Source of the DNA: Gerris lacustris
Lineage: Eukaryota; Arthropoda; Insecta; Hemiptera; Gerridae
Assembly: GCA_951217055.1 (NCBI GenBank)
Contig: OX578281.1
Location: forward strand, 13,672,447 to 13,736,446
Direction: 5' to 3'
DNA: 64,000 nt
The notes under the pieces were generated by a model that was not told the origin of the DNA, did no database searches, and saw nothing but the letters and a program-made list of their open reading frames with translations. The number at the start of each line of letters is the position of its first letter. Position 1 is the stretch's first letter. The translations under genes and the position numbers were made by a program. Positions 33,415 to 46,114 of this stretch are shown one piece after another.

Positions 33415-34331
33415 CAGTGGCGCACCCAGGGGGGGGGGGGGGGGGCACAGGGGGCACGTGCCGCCCCCCCCCCCAAAGCCAAAGACCTGAAATTTAAGTA
33501 TGCAATTCCGCAGCACATTTTAAAGTAATAGTGCTGTGATAGTAAAAAAATAACTAATTAAGTAATTATATACCTAGTTTTGACCGACATATTTTTTTTT
33601 TTGGTGTTTAAAAAGACGTGCCCCCCCCCCCCCCCCCCCCCCCAAGTCCAAGACCTAACATTAAAGTATGCAATTCCGCATTAATTAATTTAGAAACAGG
33701 TTCAATTATAGAATAAGATTTTAAAAATTGCAGATGCAGATACCCGATCTAAGGCAAGGAAGACTATTTTTTGTATTTATTGACTGGACTGTTAGATACC
33801 CTACTATTTATATTTTTAACCTAATACTATCAGCTAATTCCTGTTGAACTCAAAACATTTGGCGTACTTATATATATATTTTTTTTTTTGTTAATTTACG
33901 TAACTAAAATATTTTTGAAATGTACCAATTTATTTTTCTGGCTACTAAAATAAAACATTAATCTAATATATAATGCACAACTTTTAATAATACAATATTA
34001 TTCGCATATAATTCTTTTTCATGTCTTCATGTCCCGTTCATAAAAATCTTAAATTAACATTTTAGATGCTCTTAGAATAGGCTAAAAAGACGTTTTCAGG
34101 TAACGTAAACTATAAAAATTTTCCCGGGGGAGGACCCCCGGACCCCCCTAAAAGAGAGCCCGGCCCCCCTTAAAAATTGGCTGGATCCGCCCTTGATATG
34201 AAGTAATTTAAGAACAAAGAAAACCAGACTTCTTAATTATCTGTGATTATGCTAAGCCCACATTACATCCTCTCCCCCCCCCCTTTTTGGATCTGTGCCC
34301 CTCCCAAAAAAAAATCCTGGGTGCGCTACTG
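33415..34331. mobile_element. hAT non-autonomous element (917 bp), right-arm-only
   Basis: TIR CAGTGGCGCACCCAGG / CCTGGGTGCGCTACTG, flanked by TGTTGGGA (33407-33414 and 34332-34339). The left arm near 11983-11995 has one copy of the target. Subterminal C and G homopolymers (33429-33446, 33621-33643, about 34272-34283) and a GGGGGAGGACCCCCGGACC box are characteristic. The interior is collinear with 839-1450. No transposase frame. Confidence 0.93.
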
Positions 34332-34339
34332 TGTTGGGA

Positions 34340-35194
34340 TGTAACAAAGTGGCACGGGTTTTAATTAAAACATGCAGCCATGTGTCTTAATGTTTTAGAA
34401 AATACTATCTAGAAGATCAGGGTTTTTAGAAGATTGAAGTAACAACATAATACTCGTTAGAACAAAGTGTTGCTAGATACCGGTTTTAATCGGTAGGCTA
34501 AAAGCAATTAAATTCGCTGAAGTTGCCTACTGAAGCTATAATCTAATCTTTTCATAGTGAGAAGAAAGGGTCGCTAAATACCGATTAAAACGAGGCAATA
34601 AAAACAATTGTAGAATCGTCTATCTGCTATATATTTATGTGTGGAAACATTAATCTTTTAGACTGCAAAAAAAGTTTTTCTACTAACACAACTATTTAAG
34701 CATGTTAATTTTTCAATGAGTTTTTATTTCTCGAAAAAGACTTCTAGTCGGTTGATTTTACGCTAAAGTTAATCAATGATATACATTATTACATTATTAG
34801 AATAATAGTTTTAGGGATCTCATCTTCTTCCAGAATGTTTTAAGGCCTTTAAACTTTTGAATCAGCTTCTTGTAAAGTTGCTTTATAAAACGTAACTTAT
34901 TTACTCCTTCTTTTTCCTCTTCTTTTTGGTGGTTGGACTCTAGACAATTCTTGGATCTTATCAAATCTCTCTACCTCACACTCTTATGAGTGTGAAGTTA
35001 TCTTAAACAATTGTTGTTGGTTTATATTTTACATTTTTACTGTACTTGTAGTTATTCAATAGATTATCTTAAACTTTATTTTAAGATCTTTCAACTGTGG
35101 TGCAAAGGGTTTTAGTGGCTTGAATGTGTAAAAAGTCAGAAAAATAGTTCATGTATCTACAACATGGATTTCTCACACTTTTTTTTTACTTTTT
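34340..35194. other. Gene-free mirrored stretch
   Basis: Mirrored at about 9820-11985. It contains the empty sites for the left-arm-only elements 10688-11323 (at about 34912-34935) and 9965-10535 (at about 35050-35065). Confidence 0.5.
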
Positions 35195-35922
35195 AGGGTC
35201 CGTAGGCAAAACCAAGGACCCTTATATTTTCCTGCGTGTGTCTGTCCGTCCGTCCTCTCGCGTGCTCTCACGGCTACACCTTTCGTCCGATTACTTTGAA
35301 ATTTGGCATGTATGTGTCTTGTACCTGCCCACATATTTTAAAAATATAGTGACTTGAAAAAAATATTTAAAAAAAAAATTAGGGTAAAAAAACTTAAGGG
35401 TTAAATTTTTTTTATTTTTTTTCGACACCGTGAGGGGTATCATATGAAAGGGTACGTCAAGCTGATTACAAAAATATATAATTCTTTGGTTATACCTTTG
35501 ATAGGGCGAGCGCAGAAGAGTTTGAAGCGGGTTTGATACGTGTCCCCCCCCCCCCCCCCTCTATCTCGCTTATGTGAAGTGCAAAAAATCTGAAAATATT
35601 CCTGAACATTCTTCGACCAAAAGTAAAGATACCACTTTTTGGAAATTTCGAAAAAAATATTATTTTATTTTTTATTGACAAAATAGTTTTTTTTATAATT
35701 ATGGTCTTTTCGATGTATTTATATGGTTGTAGTCCGGTTCAGTAGCAAAAAAATACTTTATCAGAGTGTGTTTTGAGAATATCAGACCCTTAGAATGGTT
35801 CAAAGTAAGCTTTTTAGCATTTAAAAAAAAAAAAAACACTGTTTATACACTTTACAGTTAAACACTATATAGTGTGGCCTACGGACCCTCGCTGTGTGCT
35901 GACTAGCACACACTTGACCTGT
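35195..35922 (-). mobile_element. Family A repeat, copy 2, right-arm-only
   Basis: Minus-oriented copy of 23089-23811: starts AGGGTCCGTAGGCAAAACC and ends CACACTTGACCTGT. The left arm at about 9840-9850 reads through without it. The frame 35151-35357 lies in the GTCCGTCCGTCC tract region. Confidence 0.8.
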
Positions 35923-35964
35923 ATATTTAAACATGGGAAAACGACTTATTGTAGACTTTTTTTT

Positions 35965-36410
35965 TTGCTTCCGAGCTTACTGAACGTAACGGAAGCTATG
36001 TGACCGTTCTGAAAAACGAAACATTTGTGTCTCCGATTTCAAAAATTCTAAGACAGATATGAGTTTCAGACACCAAGGAAAATTTTTGGTTCCGTGTCTG
36101 TTTGTCGGTCTATCAGTCAGATGCTTAATTTTTTCAAACCAACAAACCTTAAAATCTACTCTAGTCCGATTTTAATGAATTTGTATAGTAGGTCATAATT
36201 AGCCCCTTATTGGCCCCTCATAAGTTTCAACTTTCGGCGCCCATTTGTTTCTCTTCCAAATGCACACAAACATAAATTTATTTATACCAATATCTTCAAA
36301 AGTCATCATCCGATTTTAATGAAATTTTGATTGTTGTCAAACCATAAAATCATTAATGTATACGAAATAGGGCGCGAGAAAGCTATGTTCCACATTAATT
36401 ATAAGACTAT
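35965..36410 (-). mobile_element. Family B repeat, right arm
   Basis: Mirror of 9356-9797, nearly full length; GAAGCTATGTGACCGTTCTG at one end and GCTATGTTCCACATTAATTA at the other. Confidence 0.7.
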
Positions 36411-36936
36411 TTTACTACGTTTTATTAGCTTGTTTTCTTGTTTGTTTGTTTGTTTGTCCGGTACAAATTTGGCAATCGATTTCTAACTAACTTCCCGAAT
36501 AACTAGACATTTGAAACTTTTAGCATAGCTCAGAACACGATGACAATGTATTATTTTAATACTTTTAGCCATCTTTCAGCAAAATTTAATTGGGTTTCAG
36601 CAAATTTTGCCGTATGGAAAGTTAGTTCGGAAAAAATCCGCAAGTTATTTTATTTTTTTTGTCATATCCCATAGTATTTACAATCTCCATTTTGACGGGT
36701 TTCAAAATTGTGATTTTTTATTAAGAGTTAAACATTGAATGACAGCGAAAAGTAAACAAAGAAATAAAGCTCTCTAGATGGTTGCCATTATTATGTGAAG
36801 TAAATAAATTCGGAACTATGTATTTTTTTCCATGAACATTATAATATAACAATGACAATATTATCAACATTACATATGATTCAAAAGAAAATTTAAAAAC
36901 GTAGTATATAAAAAGTTCTTTTTATCTTATAATTAT
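36411..36936 (+). mobile_element. Family C element, copy 4
   Basis: Mirror of 8832-9354, with the same ends and interior. Confidence 0.75.
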
Positions 36937-37297
36937 ATATATATATATAATTTTTAAATACATAACCTTTATTAGTCATTTTCAGTTTTGTTTTGTTAAC
37001 AACCCAGGTTATAAAAGGGGAAGATTACAAAATTATTTATTATTATGATTGGTGTATTGAAAACGTATTGCATACGGATTCAATACTACTCATGGATCAA
37101 ACTTGATATATCTCAAATCATGATTCAATCTGTATTTAAGCATCATAGAAACGTAGTATATATATATTTAATTTTTTTATAATAATTGTTTTTGTGAATA
37201 TATTATTGGCAAGTCTGTTACTAAGCTCATAATGAATTCAGGAGATTTTAAATAATATAATTATGATAATGTTGAATGTAGTTCATAACTTAAAAAA

Positions 37298-37922
37298 TCG
37301 GTCCGAGACAACTCAGACAAACTTTCTCATATACGAGTTTATAATTACTTAACCCTGTATTTTCCATTTATTAGTTTTCAAATGTACATTTAAATATTAT
37401 TGAACATTTCATCAAAATTTATCATAAAAATAACTTCTCCTGGGCGGGGAATCGAACCCGGGCTCTCTCCGTCCGCGTTTTATGCTAATTTCTCAGGAAC
37501 TAGATTTTTCCCGGGAAAACGGCTTATATCGTTGGATTCGTATTCAAATAGACTAAATTTTAGAATTTTTTAATCAAAATCGTCGGAACCGTTTTCGAGA
37601 AATAATTTTTTTTCATGTTTTTTCAGAGTTTTTAGGGGGTAGCGCCCCCAAATTTTGAACTAAAATTCATTTCTCGATTTCGCCTCGGGGTATGATTTTT
37701 CTGAACATGTATGCCAAATTTCGTCAAAATCGGCCCAGTAGTTTAGGCTTCAGGCGTCTGCACAGACGACAGACGACAGACGACAGACAGACAGACGACA
37801 GACAGACATTTTTTAAAAACCACTTTTTTGGACTCAGGGGACCTCAAAACGTGTAAATCCATCAAAATCTCAAAATCGAATTTTCGCGCCATCACAATAC
37901 TTTCTCTTTATATGAGAAAGTA
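37298..37922 (+). mobile_element. Family F repeat, right-arm-only
   Basis: Begins TCGGTCCGAGACAACTC and ends in the TACTTTCTC-TTTATAT-GAGAAAGTA hairpin; the B-box-like GGGGAATCGAACCCGGG is near 37445 and a GACAGACGACAGACGACAG tract lies at 37765-37806. The left arm at about 8480 reads ACTTAAAAAACAAAT without it. It starts with TC after A but lacks CTRR, so a Helitron assignment is not secure. Confidence 0.7.
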
Positions 37923-38468
37923 AAAACAAATATTAAGGAAAGACTGATACAATCCTTTTGTCAAAAGTAAAAAAAATTATTATAATAATAAATTTAAAGA
38001 ATGGAAAGATAACGATCTTCCCTTCTTTCTACCTGTGTCATGAGTGAACAGGAACTGGGTAACCAACAGATTTTTTTCTTCTGATAAATCTTATCACGTG
38101 TTGTAACTAATAATTTATGTATAAAAATGTAATTCGGATACGAACCTGACATTAGCTTTATCGCAATGTAGCATGTACCTTCCTCCCCTGACTTTTTAGA
38201 GTCCACGTGACCGGGGTTGAAAAACCCAACGAGGAGGTTAAAACTGTGTTCTCATTCCTATTTGATATTATGCTAGAGGTATAAATCATAAATAAGTGTA
38301 ACGTATTATATCGTATATTTTAGTAAAAAGTATCTCTTTCCGTACTTGCATACTTGAATTCCATTGTTCACATAACATGTTTTATCTACGATTGATACGA
38401 AATATAAACATTATATATCTGTTTAGATGCGTAGAAAGTGATTATTTACATACTTGCGTCTCATGGTT

Positions 38469-38524
38469 CTGAAGAATTCCTCTTCTTTACCACGCTAGCG
38501 TGGTAAAGAAGAGGAATTCTTCAG
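38469..38524. promoter_or_regulatory. Perfect 56-bp palindrome in copy 2
   Basis: From CTGAAGAATTCC to its exact inverse GGAATTCTTCAG, centred on ACCACGCTAGCGTGGT with no spacer. It lies about 100 bp upstream of the element's ATG. Copy 1 (10064-10125) and copy 3 (54334-54393) hold mutated versions, so the symmetry is ancestral. It could be a recombinase-binding or promoter site. Confidence 0.75.
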
Positions 38525-38622
38525 CTTTACACACGATTAGCGAGTTTGTTTACATTTAAAAAAACTAATTTGCTATTCTTTTATTAAAGTAACTGTTTAT
38601 ATCGAGTTTTTAGTGAAAAACA

Positions 38623-38712
38623 ATGAATGAATCAGGTGGCTTTGACGAAAATGTGGAGAATAATACTCCTCCAGAAATAATTAATTCGGCAAAAAATACA
38701 ACTCAAGATTAA
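38623..38712 (+). pseudogene. Truncated N-terminal frame, recombinase-like
   Basis: ATG at 38623 opens MNESGGFDENVENNTPPEII, continues NSAKNTTQD and stops at 38712. In copy 1 the same frame stays open further (TNELMLSLSREIRTYIQQVY), and in copy 3 the corresponding piece reads SKEKYELTYRKFII after local stops. The composite order, an acidic N-terminus followed by a (S)(K/R)EKYExxYxKF box, recalls the start of animal tyrosine-recombinase ORFs of Crypton-type elements, where that box opens the SAM-like domain. The catalytic R...H-R...Y part is absent in all three copies. The assignment is tentative. Confidence 0.4.
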
Positions 38713-39092
38713 TGCCATCTTTATCAAGAGAAGAGATACGAACACATACAGCAAGTTTATTTTTTTCTGTATTTATTATTTAAATCTAACAATCGTAGAT
38801 AATGTACGGTACGCAACTCGTGGGAAAACGGCATTTTGCATTGCTCCTGTGGTTTAACTACCCTCGCTGTCGCTCGGGTGCAAACTCCACACTCGCATGC
38901 AAAATGCTACTTTCCGCACTCGACGCGTAATGTACTATTGTAGTTAGTTTTAAGTAGATAGATGTTAAATAAATAGAATAATAATTTATAATGCGACTTC
39001 ATAAAAGAGGAGTTAATGATTATCAGATTAATATTTCTTTGTTTCTTTCTTTTTCACTAATTACATCTATTTTGCTTTACGTGTAGAACAAT

Positions 39093-39657
39093 AATAGTCC
39101 AGTAGATAGCGTGCAAAAAAGTGTCTGACTAACATCAAACTAGAATATTGTATACAAGTTAATCTTTTAGCGACTTTTAAGAATATGTGGTCGGCTAGAT
39201 TCGTCAGTGGGACATAGCTCGGGAATAGGCATTTGAAAATAACAAAATGGAGGAGAGTGGCCACGTCCCGCCAATTATGGTGGACAGTATGATTTTCATG
39301 ATCCTGTGTACAGAATTAGTTATAGTAGACCAAAAATCAAGTCGATATATTTTCACACTTGATAGGTTAGTTATTCAAATATTACTAAAAATCAACGTGG
39401 TCAACTGTTAACTTGATTTTTGGTCTGCTAACTAATTCTGTACTCAGGATCATGAAAATCATATTGTCCACCATAATTAGTGAGACATGGCCGCTCTCCA
39501 CCGGTTTGTTTTTTTCAAACGCCTATTGCCAAACTATGTCCCGCAAACGAACTTAGCCGACCACATATTCTTAAAAGGCACTAAAAGAATGACTTGAATA
39601 CAAAATTCTAGCTTGATGTTAGTCAGACAATTTTTTGCACGCTATCTCCTGGACCAT
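39093..39657. mobile_element. Foldback element, family E, right arm copy
   Basis: Mirror of 7281-7865, with AATAGTCCAGTAGATAGCGT and the inverse of ATGGTCCAGGAGATAGCGTG at its ends. Confidence 0.85.
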
Positions 39658-39947
39658 AAGACAGGTACAGGTATTGCTTGTTTAAGTTGGGTTTGAGGTT
39701 TTTTTCCGAGGGACTTTTACACCCGATGACGCATGACGCAGGTCACTTAAGTGCCCACCTTTTGTTTAATGGGCCCCCATTGATCAAATCCGGGTTAGGA
39801 ACCAAACTCATCATTTGTGTGTAGTGTTTGATCGTTAACCATATCTTCACATCTTGATTTCATATCGAAATGAGTGTCGATCACAGTTTCCAGGCCTAAT
39901 AAATAAATATATATATATTTTAAATGATAGATCGTGCCTTCAAAATT

Positions 39948-39979
<32 letters not shown>

Positions 39980-40291
39980 CGTTTATTAGATTATTGCGAC
40001 TACATTAGTACATGTTATAAGCAATACAGATATGTTCAGAATATTTACAGTGATTTGTGATGTGACATGAGATGGGAAGTTATCCATCGACAGTACTCTT
40101 AATATTTAATAACTTTTTTTTTTTTAATTACATGTTAGTTGATTAATAAGTCACGCGGCCAGTGCCTCTTTAGGCGTCGAGGAGGGTTTTGTGGAATGGA
40201 TGGAAATGATAGGTTTTGGACTAAAGGATTAGGATGGTGGGATATGGAGTCATGGAAGCTATTGTATCGGGAGAAACTTTTGTATCGAGAG

Positions 40292-40600
40292 TAGGGTTGG
40301 GACATCGATAGGCAAACATCGATGTTTTCGATACATCGACATCGGCCCTCCAAGCTGAAGAGCAAAAAAAAAAAAAAAAAAGTCACCACTTTCAAAAAAT
40401 CTCTCCTTTTTCGTCCCCGATTTTCGTTGTCGTCCATTTTTTAGGCTGCGATGGATCGATAACATCGGTCTTTTCGATGTTTCAGGTAAACATCGATGTT
40501 GACCGATACATCGAAAGATCAACATCGATGTTAAACATCGATTTTTTAAAGTCCGATACATCGATGTTTTCGATACATCGCCATCGATGTCCCAACCCTA
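40292..40600. mobile_element. hAT MITE with 8-bp TSD (309 bp), right arm
   Basis: Mirror of 6338-6646. TIR TAGGGTTGGGACATCGAT; TSD ATCGAGAG at 40284-40291 and 40601-40608. Same insertion inherited by both arms. Confidence 0.93.
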
Positions 40601-41364
40601 ATCGAGAGACAAAACTGTTTTAAAATGTATAAACTAACAATTTAGAATATAGAAATGAGAATGGTTTGTCAAAAGTAGTGAACAGTTTGCCATATATTAT
40701 TAATTTTAACCGCCTGCGCACATTTAATATTGGATAAATAAAAATATAAGTATGACTACTGGGTATCGAAACAGAGACAATTCCAACCACAATTACTTTC
40801 CAATAATTGGACGTGAGGAAGCTATGTGCCACACTAATTGGCAGACTCATTTTTATCATATTATTTTATTACTAAATATAATATATATTAGAGTAATCAA
40901 ATGAAAAGTATAACTCATATTATTTCATTTAGGTTATTATGAACTAATATAATAGTTATCCAAATAATCAACATTTGTTGTTGTTGTTATAATTTGATAA
41001 TAGTTGAATTAAAATCAATTCTAATTATCACATAATGTACAAACTCCTACATACATAAATTATATTAATATTAAAATATCGTGCTAAGCTTAAAATTCTA
41101 ATTGTAAAAGCAACATGATAATTATGTGCATTGTATAAATTTTAATTTCATTTCTATTTCTATATTATACAATTTCTATTTTCATTAAATTTTTAATCAG
41201 TAGAACTTCAATAACTCAAATTTAAAGGGAACATGCTTTAACTTGAAGTTATTTACATTTTAATCAACTGAAATCAGTAACTGAAATCATTTCGACTTAC
41301 CAAGAATTTCAAGCTATCAATGTTCCACTGAATTTTATTTCTACCTTCTATACAAATAATATAC

Positions 41365-41369
<5 letters not shown>

Positions 41370-41448
<79 letters not shown>
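41370..41448. repeat. (AT)n microsatellite
   Basis: Mirror of 4741-4808; the adjoining Helitron-like element of the left arm is missing here. Confidence 0.95.
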
Positions 41449-41450
<2 letters not shown>

Positions 41451-41989
41451 CTAATGGAAATCCCTTCATGATTTGGTTTTGTATGATCTTTCATGACCTT
41501 TTCTAATACAGAACATATTTCTTTATGTTATTTTTCTCTGGAGATTCCCTCGTACTCTATTATATACCTTGTAGTATCCTTCTCTCTAACAATGTCCAAT
41601 TCTGCTCTCTCAATACCATTCATTCCCTTTCTTTCCTTTATCAGTTCGGATTGATTTTGTGTATATAATGAATAAACTAGAGTAGAAGTCCAAAGGTTTG
41701 AGGTTCTATATATTTCAGAAGAATTTATAATGGTATTTCATAATATGTATATGCAATAAAATAAGAAAATACATAACATTTCCTTGAAAAGTCAGAATTC
41801 TTTAATAAGTTCTTGTGTATTAAGTATTTGTAAACATTTACACAAGATGAACAACTTATCTTCAAAATACAATAAAATAATAGTAAAGTAGAAAAATAAA
41901 CTTAGAATTATATTATACAATTATTCAATGTAGACCTCAAAATATTAGTAATAATTTTACATAAATATGTTTTGGGAGGACAGAAGAAA

Positions 41990-42300
41990 ACGACATGGAA
42001 CAAATGACGCTCTTAACTATAGTACTTGGAAGTTAGGGTATAATAGGAGGTTGCTCGGTTTCACTTTTTAGTACTAACATGGATATGTTTTGGGAGGACA
42101 GAAGAAAACGACATGAAACAAACCTATGACGCTCTTAACTATAGTACTAGGAAGTTAGAATATAACAGGAGGTTGCTCGATTTAACTTTTTAGTACTTTA
42201 TTTCGCCAATATAAGCGCTGAAGTTTTTAAATATAGTACCAGGTAGTTAGAAGGTAACAGGAGGTAGCTCGATTTTCACTCTTTAGTACTAAATTTCGCC
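41990..42300. repeat. Tandem repeat of about 110 bp, three copies
   Basis: Mirror of 3960-4190 with one additional unit; the extra unit repeats GTTTTGGGAGGACAGAAGAA as well. Confidence 0.7.
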
Positions 42301-43080
42301 AATAGGAGCGCACCATGGTAACCGTCTTCAGAGAGGGAGGTGTAAAGGTTGGCTACCCTGGATTCAATGCCAAAAACCATATTCATTAATTAATGTTTTA
42401 CCATGGAGTTGAGAAAATTTCAACACTGTCTTACCTCTGATTGGATTTATATGTAAGGCTATATAAGTGACATAACATTGTATAATTTTGTTTTAGATAT
42501 ACATGTCTTAAATAAAAAAATTAAATGTCAAAGTACATACAATAATTTAGAAATTGTGAATGAAATTACTTTAACGGTACTGCCTCACATATCTTTATCA
42601 CAATTTTTTTTTATAGACAATTATATATGGAATATTTTTGAGTATTTATCTCCTTCACAAAAATAGAAATTTATAAAACGCATACTAGATCAAATAAATG
42701 ATAAATTTACCTGAAGGGTTTTTGGCTAAGTGCGAGACCCATTCGTTTTTAATATCAATTGATTTTTTTTTTCTTTCTTACAGATAAGTATTACTCGGTA
42801 AATTGGGTACTTCTTTAGATTGTTACTCCCCTATGATTTGTTTAGAACGTAAATGACTTTGACTAAATAACAATTAAGACAAAGGGATGTTTAATCCAAT
42901 GTACTTTGGGACAAAGGAATATCACACTTCTGTTTTTATAAAAGGAGTAACAGTCTAAAGAAAAACATTCCGTGCACCTTCTTTAAAGTGCCGTAAATTG
43001 TATATATTGACGTGTTATCAAAATCTCTATTGTTTAATCAACATTGTTTAGAGTTTCTATTTTCAAGATAATTCGTGATT

Positions 43081-43728
43081 ATTTTACTACGTTTTTATTA
43101 CCTTGCTTTCTTGTTTGTTTGTTTGTCCGGTACAAATCTGGCAATCGATTTCTAACTAACTTCCCGAATAGCTAGACATTTGAAACTTTTAGCATAGCTC
43201 AGAACACGATGACAATGCATTATTTTAATACTTTTAGCCATCTTTCAGCAGAATTTAATTGGTTTTCAGCAAATTTTGTTGTACGGAAAGTTAGTTCAGA
43301 AAACATCCGCAAGTTATTTAATTTGTTTTGCCATGTCCCATATTTGCGCAATCTTCATTTTGACGGGTTTCAAATTTGTGATTTTTATAAATAAATAAGA
43401 GATAAACATTGAATGACAGCAAAACAGGAAATATATCGATTATATTATTCATCGATTATATTATTTATATTATTTCAAATATATCGATGGCACGGCTTAG
43501 ATTTGATGTTGGGGAGATCCGTTGTACAAAGATTTGTCCTTTTATAGGTTTAAGATCAGCTCTCTAGATCTAGATGGTTGTCATTTACGTAAAGTAAATA
43601 AATTCGGAACTATTTTTATTTTTTTCACTAACATTATATATTATATAACAATAACAATTATATTATCAACATTACACAAGAAAAAAAATTTAAAATCGTA
43701 GTAAAAAAAGTTCTTTTTATCTTGAAAT
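43081..43728 (+). mobile_element. Family C element, copy 5
   Basis: Mirror of 2488-3263, without the internal duplication of that copy. The frame 43209-43394 is conserved between copies only through repeat homology. Confidence 0.75.
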
Positions 43729-45339
43729 TATGTAATCTTAAAGTTTTTGTTTGATATAAAAAAGGTAGGATGAAATTCTGTTAAAGTATAACCTAATGTC
43801 TTGTCGATCTTTAGTTGAAAGCATCTTGAAAATAACTAATTGTACTTGGTGATACACTCTAGTTCACCTTTAGTCTCATATTCGTTTAGCTACTATGAGT
43901 TTTTCGTCTATGGGTAAAACGTGGAAGGGAGCGATAAAGTGTTACATACATGTAAATACATTCATTTCTTCCATCTCACTGCTTCTTGAATTTAAGAGCT
44001 ACAAGAACTTTCTATTATTTAAGAATTTGAGAGTGGAACTAAGTGAAAAATATTTTAAGTGCAACATTGTCAGTATCTTTTGATGAAAAGGTTATGAGCC
44101 CAACGTCTTCTGTTTAAATTGATTGCTGGGTAGGTGTCTGAAGATATTACTGGAATCCCAACTCAAGATGCAAGGAATCCTCCCCAGTACTAGGAAACCC
44201 TTCTTGCTCCTTTCAACACATCCTTTACGACTCATTATAATATATACTGTGCATCTCTTATCTCTTCAGCTTGGTTTCACAACCTTTCTAGACAACATAT
44301 TATTACATTTTCCACTTTTGCAACAATACCGCTTCAATATTGAAGAGAAGACAGCAAAAACGTCTTAAATGAAATTTTCCTGTGCGTTATTAAAACAAAA
44401 ATAATCATTCTGCTTTCTTTTATATTTATAAAATGACTTATTTAAGTAATCTAATATTAATTTTGCATATAATATAATATAATGCTCGTTAAATTTGATA
44501 TTACAGAAAACATTTTTATTCGCTTGGCTTCCCTTTTGTTTTTGAAATGACGGAAAAGATGTAGAATGTAAGAATGGAATAGTAATAAAACCTCTTCTTT
44601 TCCCTAAGGAAAGATACAACTTTCCTTATTCTTTTTCTCCTTTGGGAATATTTTAATTTTCTAGAGAACCCAAGATTTCTAGTCTTTTCTAAATCCATAC
44701 TAATCATATTAAACGACAGAGTATAATCAATAAAATGACGGAACAACTTTTATGCAAATAAACGGAATGTAATGTGGGCTTAGCATAATCACAGACAATT
44801 AACCAGTCTAGGTTTCTTTGTTCTTATATTACTTCATATTAAGGGCGGATCCAGCCAATTTTGAAGGGGGGCTTGGCTCTCTTTTAGGGGGGTCCGGGGA
44901 AATTTTTTATAGTTTACGTTCCTTAAAAAAGGTCTTTCTAGCCTATTCTAAGAGCATCTAAAATGCTATTATATACAAATAAATTTAAGTTTTTTATGAA
45001 CAGGACATGAAGACCGGGGTATTTTATTTAAACAAAATTATATACATACTAATAATATTTTATTATTAAAAGTTGTACATTATATGATATATTAATGTTT
45101 TATTTTAGTAGCCAGAAAAATTAATTGGTACATTTTAAAAATATTTTAGTTATGTGAAAACACGTACGCCAAATGTTTTGAGTTTAACAGAAATGAGCTG
45201 ATAGTATTAGATTAAAAATAAACATAGTAGGTTATATAATAGTCCAGTCAATAAGTACAAAAAATAGTCTTCCTTGCGAAAGGTGGGGTATCTGCAATTT
45301 TTAAAATCTTATTCTACAATTGAACCCGTTTCCTCCAGG

Positions 45340-45705
45340 CACTAAAGCAGTGTTTCCCAAATTTTTCTTTGAGCACGAGCCTCCAGGCACTAGAGCAGTG
45401 TTTCCCAAACTTTTCTTTGAGCACGAGCCTCCAGGCACTAGAGCAGTGTTTCCCAAATTTTTCTTTGAGCACGAGCCTCCAGGCACTAGAGCAGTGTTTC
45501 CCAAACTTTTCTTTGAGCACGAGCCTCCAGGCACTAGAGCAGTGTTTCCCAAACTTTTCTTTGAGCACGAGCCTCCAGGCACTAGAGCAGTGTTTCCCAA
45601 ACTTTTCTTTGAGAACGAGCCTCCAGGCACTAGAGCAGTGTTTCCCAAACTTTTCTTTGAGCACGAGCCTCCAGGCACTAGAGCAGTGTTTCCCAAACTT
45701 TTTTA
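45340..45705. repeat. 48-bp minisatellite, 8 copies, right arm
   Basis: Inverse orientation of the left-arm array; units start CAGTGTTTCCCAAACTTTT and contain GAGCACGAGCCTCCAGGCAC. The array ends at TTTTTTAGTCCGCGGCACAC, which is presumably the true hAT terminus continuing outward. Confidence 0.93.
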
Positions 45706-46114
45706 GTCCGCGGCACACAATAAAAAAAAATAGCTGATTGCCGCGGCACACTTACACTTTATGCAGGTACGCCAAGAGCCATCCTGGACCCCATAACGAT
45801 AGGTCTATTGGGTCCTCCATTTATTAGGGGGAAAATGTTTGAAAATTACATGTCTGTAAATCGCTTTTTACGGATTTTGGCTGTTATAATCTTAAAAAGT
45901 TACTATGAATTTTATGGAAACACATATTAAAAAGTTAGTAAATACTGGATAACCCTGCACTAGAGGCTTTCCAACAGTGATAATCCTGCTTAACATCGTT
46001 ACAACTAAATGACCACTAACGAATCTCGTCTCAATGTCTTTGACATTTATACTTTGTCATTATGACATTGATTGCATTAATTTATGCGTTAACAAAATTT
46101 TATAATTTCTTGAT

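Larger units (their letters stand above)
38394..38937 (+). mobile_element. Recombinase-type (Crypton-like?) element, copy 2, right-arm-only
   Basis: Same ends as copy 1 (ATCTACGATTGATACG to CGCGTAATGTACTA), flanked by TT on both sides; the left arm (about 8018-8024) has the single-TT empty site GTTTTGTAG. Copies 1 and 2 have the same absolute orientation in opposite arms, proving independent insertions. It contains a perfect 56-bp palindrome and a short ORF start. Excision or insertion by exchange at a 2-bp core, with no real TSD, would suit a tyrosine recombinase. Confidence 0.65.
28362..46114. repeat. Right arm of giant inverted duplication
   Basis: Reverse complement of 1-21508 with small differences (isolated substitutions, microsatellite and minisatellite length changes) and arm-specific insertions. 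Its outer limit is unknown because the window cuts the left arm at base 1; similarity is still present at 46061-46114. Confidence 0.95.

Noticed and set aside
37298..37922. Confident Helitron assignment for family F
   Set aside because: Starts TC after A and has a terminal hairpin, but lacks a CTRR end and the target in an A run is ambiguous.
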